Shown here: in pieces, positions 59,733-64,000 of the stretch
How the letters are laid out: each line of letters starts with the position of its first letter
Numbering within the stretch: position 1 is the stretch's first letter
Source of the DNA: Zygnema cylindricum
Lineage: Eukaryota; Streptophyta; Zygnematophyceae; Zygnematales; Zygnemataceae
Assembly (NCBI GenBank): GCA_037447655.1
Contig: JBBHKE010000775.1
Location: 599,692 to 663,691 of the forward strand
Length of the DNA: 64,000 nucleotides
Direction: 5' to 3'
Position numbers and translations under genes: made by a program
The notes under the pieces: generated by a model
Seen by the model: the letters and a program-made list of their open reading frames with translations, nothing else
Database searches by the model: none
What the model was told of the DNA's origin: nothing

Positions 59733-60545
59733 CAGAGGTCGCAAACGGTCAACCGAAACCGTGACCGACCGTTAACCGACAGCCCGCGCCGGATCCGAAA
59801 CGGATTCGGTTGCAAAATTTTGGGGGTCGGGCGGTTACGGTCGGTTGACTCACCAGGAAAAAAAAAAACGGTCAGTTACGGTCGGTCAAACAAAAAACCA
59901 AAAAAAATGAAAATTTTGTACTTTTTTTTTCCAACATTATTGTTCTTTGTACTTTTGGTATAGTGGAAGTACGTGGCATCATGATTAGCGTCGCAAATCT
60001 GACACCGTACTGTAGTAAGCTATTTATTTCGCAAATCAAAGGGAACGCGACAAAGCGTCGCAAATCTGACACGGTAGTACACTATTCATTTCGAAAATCT
60101 TAAGGAAAGCGACAAAGCGTCTCAAATCTGACACGGTAGTACAATATTCATTTCGCAAATCTTAAGCAACGCGACAAAGCGTCGCAAATCTGACACAGTA
60201 GTACACTATTCATTTCGCAAATCTTAGGGAACGCGACAAAGCGTCGCAAATCTGACACGGTAGTCACACTATTCATTTCGCAAATCTTAAGGAACGCGAC
60301 AAATCGTAATTATTGGCTTATTCCGTCGTACATTGATTAATTTTGTACTTTTTCGGTTACGGGCGGGCACGGTTAGTCGCGAAAAATCAAGATTCGGTTA
60401 ATTTTTTTTTTCGTAAATAACGGTCGGTTAACGGTTAACAATTTTGGAGCGTGACAAAACTCGGTCGGGCGTCGGTTACTCAGATTTTGAAAAAAAAAAA
60501 ACGGTCGGTTTCGGGTATGATTTTTTTTGACTTTTGCGACCTCTG
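59733..60545 (+). mobile_element. hAT MITE (813 bp) with internal tandem array
   Basis: Terminal CAGAGGTCGCAAA and its inverse TTTGCGACCTCTG, with a perfect 8-bp target duplication ACGCACGT (59725-59732, 60546-60553). Subterminal regions carry repeated 'ggtcggtt' and 'cggtcagtt' words. The insertion-free site exists at 57199-57206. No transposase. Confidence 0.95.
59988..60303 (+). repeat. Tandem array, 62-bp unit, 5 copies, inside the hAT MITE
   Basis: Units read 'gcgtcgcaaatctgacacgg', 'tagtacactattcatttcgc', 'aaatcttaaggaacgcgaca'. The first copy is the most diverged. Confidence 0.9.
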
Positions 60546-60737
60546 ACGCACGTACATGGTTAGATTTTTGGTCAGTGTGAATTGACGATTTTCAATACCC
60601 GATCTTAACTCACGTGGTACCACTAAATTACAAACACGTGGATTACAAACTCTGCGCAATGGAGCTTCGCTCAAATTGTAACATTCTGTAATGTTGGTCG
60701 TACAACTACAGAATGTCCTAATGGAACTTCACCATAA

Positions 60738-63700
60738 GTCTACTTTTGGCTCAAGAACTAAGTATTACTGGATGAGGCCAACCCTCGCTCAGTAATTGCC
60801 ATCAATTGTACGAAGACATTTACTAGCACTAAACTTGAGGCCAATTTTCAATGAGGTCGTGCCAGTGAACTACACCACGACTCTATTTTTAGTGTTTATG
60901 TTTTTGAAATACTTTTTACTTTCGTGCACATTCTTAACGTTAAAAAAACGAAATCGGGAAGCCATGGCCGAAAATTCTTGAATCAATGACATTGACAATA
61001 GCACAAGTGAGCATGACGCCATAACGTCCCAAAACCCTAATCATCTACAATGTCACAAAATACAACCATCACTATTATGAAAATTTCAAAAAATTGTTGC
61101 AAGTTTTGTAATCGTCTAAAACCGTCTGAAATTGTACCCACGTCATCATAGAGTAACGATTTCGTTTTTGAACATAGCAACATTATGAAAAGTAATACGG
61201 ATAATATTACCTAAAAAACATAGTGTCGAGCGTGCTTGGGAAACATAAGATAAGGCCCACGGCCAGCAGTGGGTTGCATAGGAGTCTTGCAAATAACCCT
61301 AGTTTTGGATGCTTCCCGTGATGGTGATTATGCCCCTTTCTGACACCGTCCCTCCCGTGAACATGCATGCAAAACATAGGAGGCAATTAGACAAGCAATG
61401 GGAATGAATGCACGGGCAGGTGAAAAAGATATCCCCTCCCCCTTACTTCCCCCATTCGACCAGGAGGAAGGGGTTGGGTTTTTTTTGGTCATCTGGTTGA
61501 GATCCCAATTCCTTATCCGCTGGAAGTCTGACAATTGCTCTTTCAAAACCCACTGTTATGGCACAAAAGATTATATCAGCCTACTCCAGCTGAAACGCAA
61601 CCGAAGCCAAAAAGTACTACCAAACAAAACCCAAATGAACTCCCACGCAAAAATAATGAAAATAAAAAGAATTGGTTGTTTAATATTTAAAAATATCATC
61701 TTGCCCCAAAAAATAGAATAAAAGATAGAATTAAGGATGATAGCAAAGCAAGCTCAACATACCCCGGAAAGCAACGTTGACATTAAAAGAAGACGAAATC
61801 TTTCATGATGGCACCGAAAACATGTAAGGTACTCCTTCACCCCTCAGTTTCAGCAGCTCGGAACCGACATGACTCTTTTTGGTTTCAATAGCAGAAAATC
61901 CAAACCGCCCAAAGGATGGATAATGCCAACTAACGGCCCGAACTACGATCTCCACAAAAGACAAATTCAAAACCAATATGGCATTAGAATCACACACACA
62001 TACAATACAAAGATTCTCCAAACGAAGGTTTGTTTGAAATTTTTAGGGATTTTATTAGGAGACACTAGTGTAAAAGCAACTTGTCTCCTTCGGCCCCAAG
62101 TACCTTATACAACCAAGTTTGTCCAGTTGCAGGTCCAAAATCCAAAGCAATGCAAGGAGCCAATGAGCGGAAAGCAAATATTATCAAACTGACATAAGAC
62201 AAAATAAGTCGTACTACACTTAGGGCAAAAAGTTATACTGCTGACTGCGGCTAGATCCGCGGCCAAAAGCCTAAATACGTTCCACTCTTATAAGACAAAG
62301 TACTGAAAATGACGCGGAAAAGCCAAACTTTGACTTGATGTAATTAACGGACCGAGAGTCAGTTGGACTTGAACTAAATTCCTACTGACATTTAACAACA
62401 TAATCTAAATGATAACCCGAAAATTTACGTGGCGTTCCACAATGTACCCCTCGCGAGGGTTGGTTGCACTTGGTTCTAGGTAACGAAATTGTAACCTTTG
62501 AGGCGAAATAACTTTGTAGTTCGGCCTCCGTTAAGCGCGAAAAAAAATGCGTCGCGCTCAGTTTAGGAAATACAATAATATTGTCTGGCGTGGTGCACTC
62601 CATTCTCCGTACACTGATGACCGTACAGGATTGAAAGGGGCCCGAAAATCCAGGGTGAATAACTTGTGCGGACAACGCACACGAGCTTGACAATAGTAAT
62701 AAGACTAAGCTATGGTTACATGGAAACACACCCAAAATTTTGTGTGGTAACACATAAACTAAAATAGTATTAGCAATCGTAATTATAGTTATTCTTGACG
62801 CTAATTGTTTAAACGGTTCAAAATCAACCATGTTATTTATAATAGGTTATTTTGTAAATGACAAAATAGTGTTTCCGTAAAAAATCCCACCACTATGGTG
62901 ACATTAAGCCTTAAAAATGTTTAAAGGTTGCAACATAATTCAAATTATTATTTCAAAACTTGCAATGGAAAACCATTTAGGTAAAAAGGGGGAGAAAGTG
63001 TTTGAATACTATAAAAACATATTATTGAACAAACAAGACACGTTAACAAAAAAAAAACTATCCACCAAACTTAACGAAAAAAAGCACTGACCTAATTATC
63101 TGCTAGGAAAAAATACTCGAAAAGATAAAATAACTTAAATTATATGACTATTCAAAGCTGTAACTAGATAAGATTCGCATTCACAAGGTCATGAGTGGAC
63201 TGAATCATTTCGTGGAAGACTTGAAAGGCATTGCCTATCATCTGCCACCATGCTTCACCAGATGAGTTGTCACTTACCACCATCATTCATCAAAAGAGGG
63301 GACGCAGCGTGAGCTTGTTGAAAGGCAACTGATACAATTTTCGATAAAGAAAAACTAGACCATATCACCAAAATTCCTCCTATAGTATGAAATCTTATTT
63401 ATGTTTCACGAGCTTTATTGGCACCCTCGTACGGAGTTAAGACCAAGACCTAGAGCGTAATGCAACCTTAGTCATTTATCAAAAGGCAAAACACAACTTG
63501 AATGATTTCTCGCAAACAATACGGGCTACGAGAGTAAAGCCCTAATTTAGGGTAACCCAAGTTGGTACATCCTTACACATTAAGGTTGCAAACATAACCC
63601 CAGTCGTTACGAAAGTGATGTTCGTGAATAGGGGGATAAACTATATGGTACCCGTCTGAAGACTTTTAAGGAGCCCAAATAGACTTGTGATACACTTTGA

Positions 63701-63773
63701 TTTGTCTTGTCACCACCAACTACCACATACTAGACAAACGACACGTATGTAGATACAATTGACGGTTAATGGG
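60738..63773. other. Gene-free stretch at the right end
   Basis: No recognised gene. The longest ORFs (61398-61721 plus, 62382-62831 minus) lack known motifs; the latter has one hydrophobic segment (SLVLLLLSSSCAL) but nothing else. Confidence 0.45.
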
Positions 63774-64000
63774 CAGAGGTCGAAAAAATCAAAATTTTAG
63801 ATACACAAAAATCGACAATTTTTTCAAAATTTGAACTCCCGATTCCCGACTGAGTTATGTCACGCTCCTAAATTGTTACCCGGTAGCCGCTATGCGTTTA
63901 CGAAAATAAAAGTTAGCCGAAACTTGAATTCTCGCGACTACTTGTACTTGCCCATACCCGAATATCTACAAAATTAATGGTACATCTCCCTCATACCTTC
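63774..64000 (-). mobile_element. Second hAT MITE copy, cut by the window edge
   Basis: CAGAGGTCGAAAA at the left is followed, inside, by 'gttatgtcacgctcctaaat', 'gtttacgaaaataaaagtta' and 'tctcgcgacta', which correspond to the reverse complement of the right part of the 59733-60545 element. It is more diverged. The right end is outside the window. Confidence 0.75.

Larger units (their letters stand above)
59202..60734 (+). mobile_element. Tourist-like MITE, copy 2, split by a hAT MITE
   Basis: Ends GGGTGAAGTTCCATTAG / CTAATGGAACTTCACCA, with target duplication TAA (59199-59201, 60735-60737). Collinear with copy 1 apart from the insertion at 59733-60545. The central palindrome is present but has lost a few outer pairs. 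Confidence 0.85.

Noticed and set aside
59988-60303. CRISPR-like array (regular repeats; also 54826-55197 and 47480-47945)
   Set aside because: Repeats are contiguous without unique spacers and the DNA is plant nuclear; these are ordinary tandem repeats.
62382-62831. 149-codon minus-strand ORF as a secreted protein gene
   Set aside because: One hydrophobic segment but no motif, no good signal peptide position and no supporting neighbour.

Overview
The window looks like nuclear DNA of a streptophyte (a land plant or a charophyte-type green alga; I cannot say which). Support comes from a plastid-type ATP sulfurylase first exon, a FAB1/PIKfyve lipid-kinase fragment, two tandem PC-esterase (TBL-like SGNH) genes, a FAR1-type Mutator transposase, copia retrotransposons and a plant-type tRNA-Trp(CCA). 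Host genes are sparse, intron-rich and all on the minus strand; most of the 64 kb is transposable elements, many nested in each other, plus long purine/pyrimidine microsatellites. Two 10-N gaps lie at 8437-8446 and 53958-53967.

Layout. 1.9-3.5 kb: two FAB1 exons. 4-14 kb: repeat nest (dispersed repeat R1, long LTRs, an 8-bp-TSD MITE family 'M', a TA-TSD MITE family, and a 9-bp-TSD element 'T'). 15.1-21.1 kb: PC-esterase gene B, whose second intron contains about 3.7 kb of decayed bacterial DNA (16.17-19.9 kb) with RecD2 helicase, Rpn/PD-(D/E)XK transposase, Bax inhibitor-1 and Y-family polymerase fragments of Rickettsiales type. 21.0-23.7 kb: PC-esterase paralogue A, a pseudogene that has lost its catalytic residues. 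24.6-26.6 kb: dispersed repeat R2 with a 690-bp insertion. 28.2-33.8 kb: a minus-strand copia element (5' LTR, half-tRNA-type primer site, gag, protease, integrase, RT) cut off in RT by a CT-rich satellite. 33.9-35.8 kb: more LTR pieces. 35.8-42.0 kb: a roughly 6.2-kb Mutator-like element with about 500-bp inverted repeats, a FAR1-type transposase and an OTU-protease ORF. 43.3-46.0 kb: second R2 copy and a copia 3' end (RNase H, polypurine tract, 3' LTR). 48.6-49.0 kb: ATP sulfurylase exon 1, with no further exon recognised. 49.2-50.2 kb: two MITEs. 52.6-53.0 kb: tandem duplication and tRNA-Trp. 53.8-60.8 kb: nested MITEs including Tourist-like elements with TWA target duplications and a hAT MITE whose pre-insertion site survives in the sister copy. 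60.8-64 kb: no recognisable gene; a second hAT MITE starts at 63774.

The functional genes (FAB1 for PI(3,5)P2 synthesis, PC-esterase for wall or glycan acyl groups, ATP sulfurylase for plastid sulfate activation, tRNA-Trp) form no pathway together. The most notable content is the bacterial segment inside a host intron, the copia family that combines a Drosophila-copia-like half-tRNA primer site with antisense tRNA-like modules in its LTRs, and the nested MITE history that can be read from exact target-site duplications.
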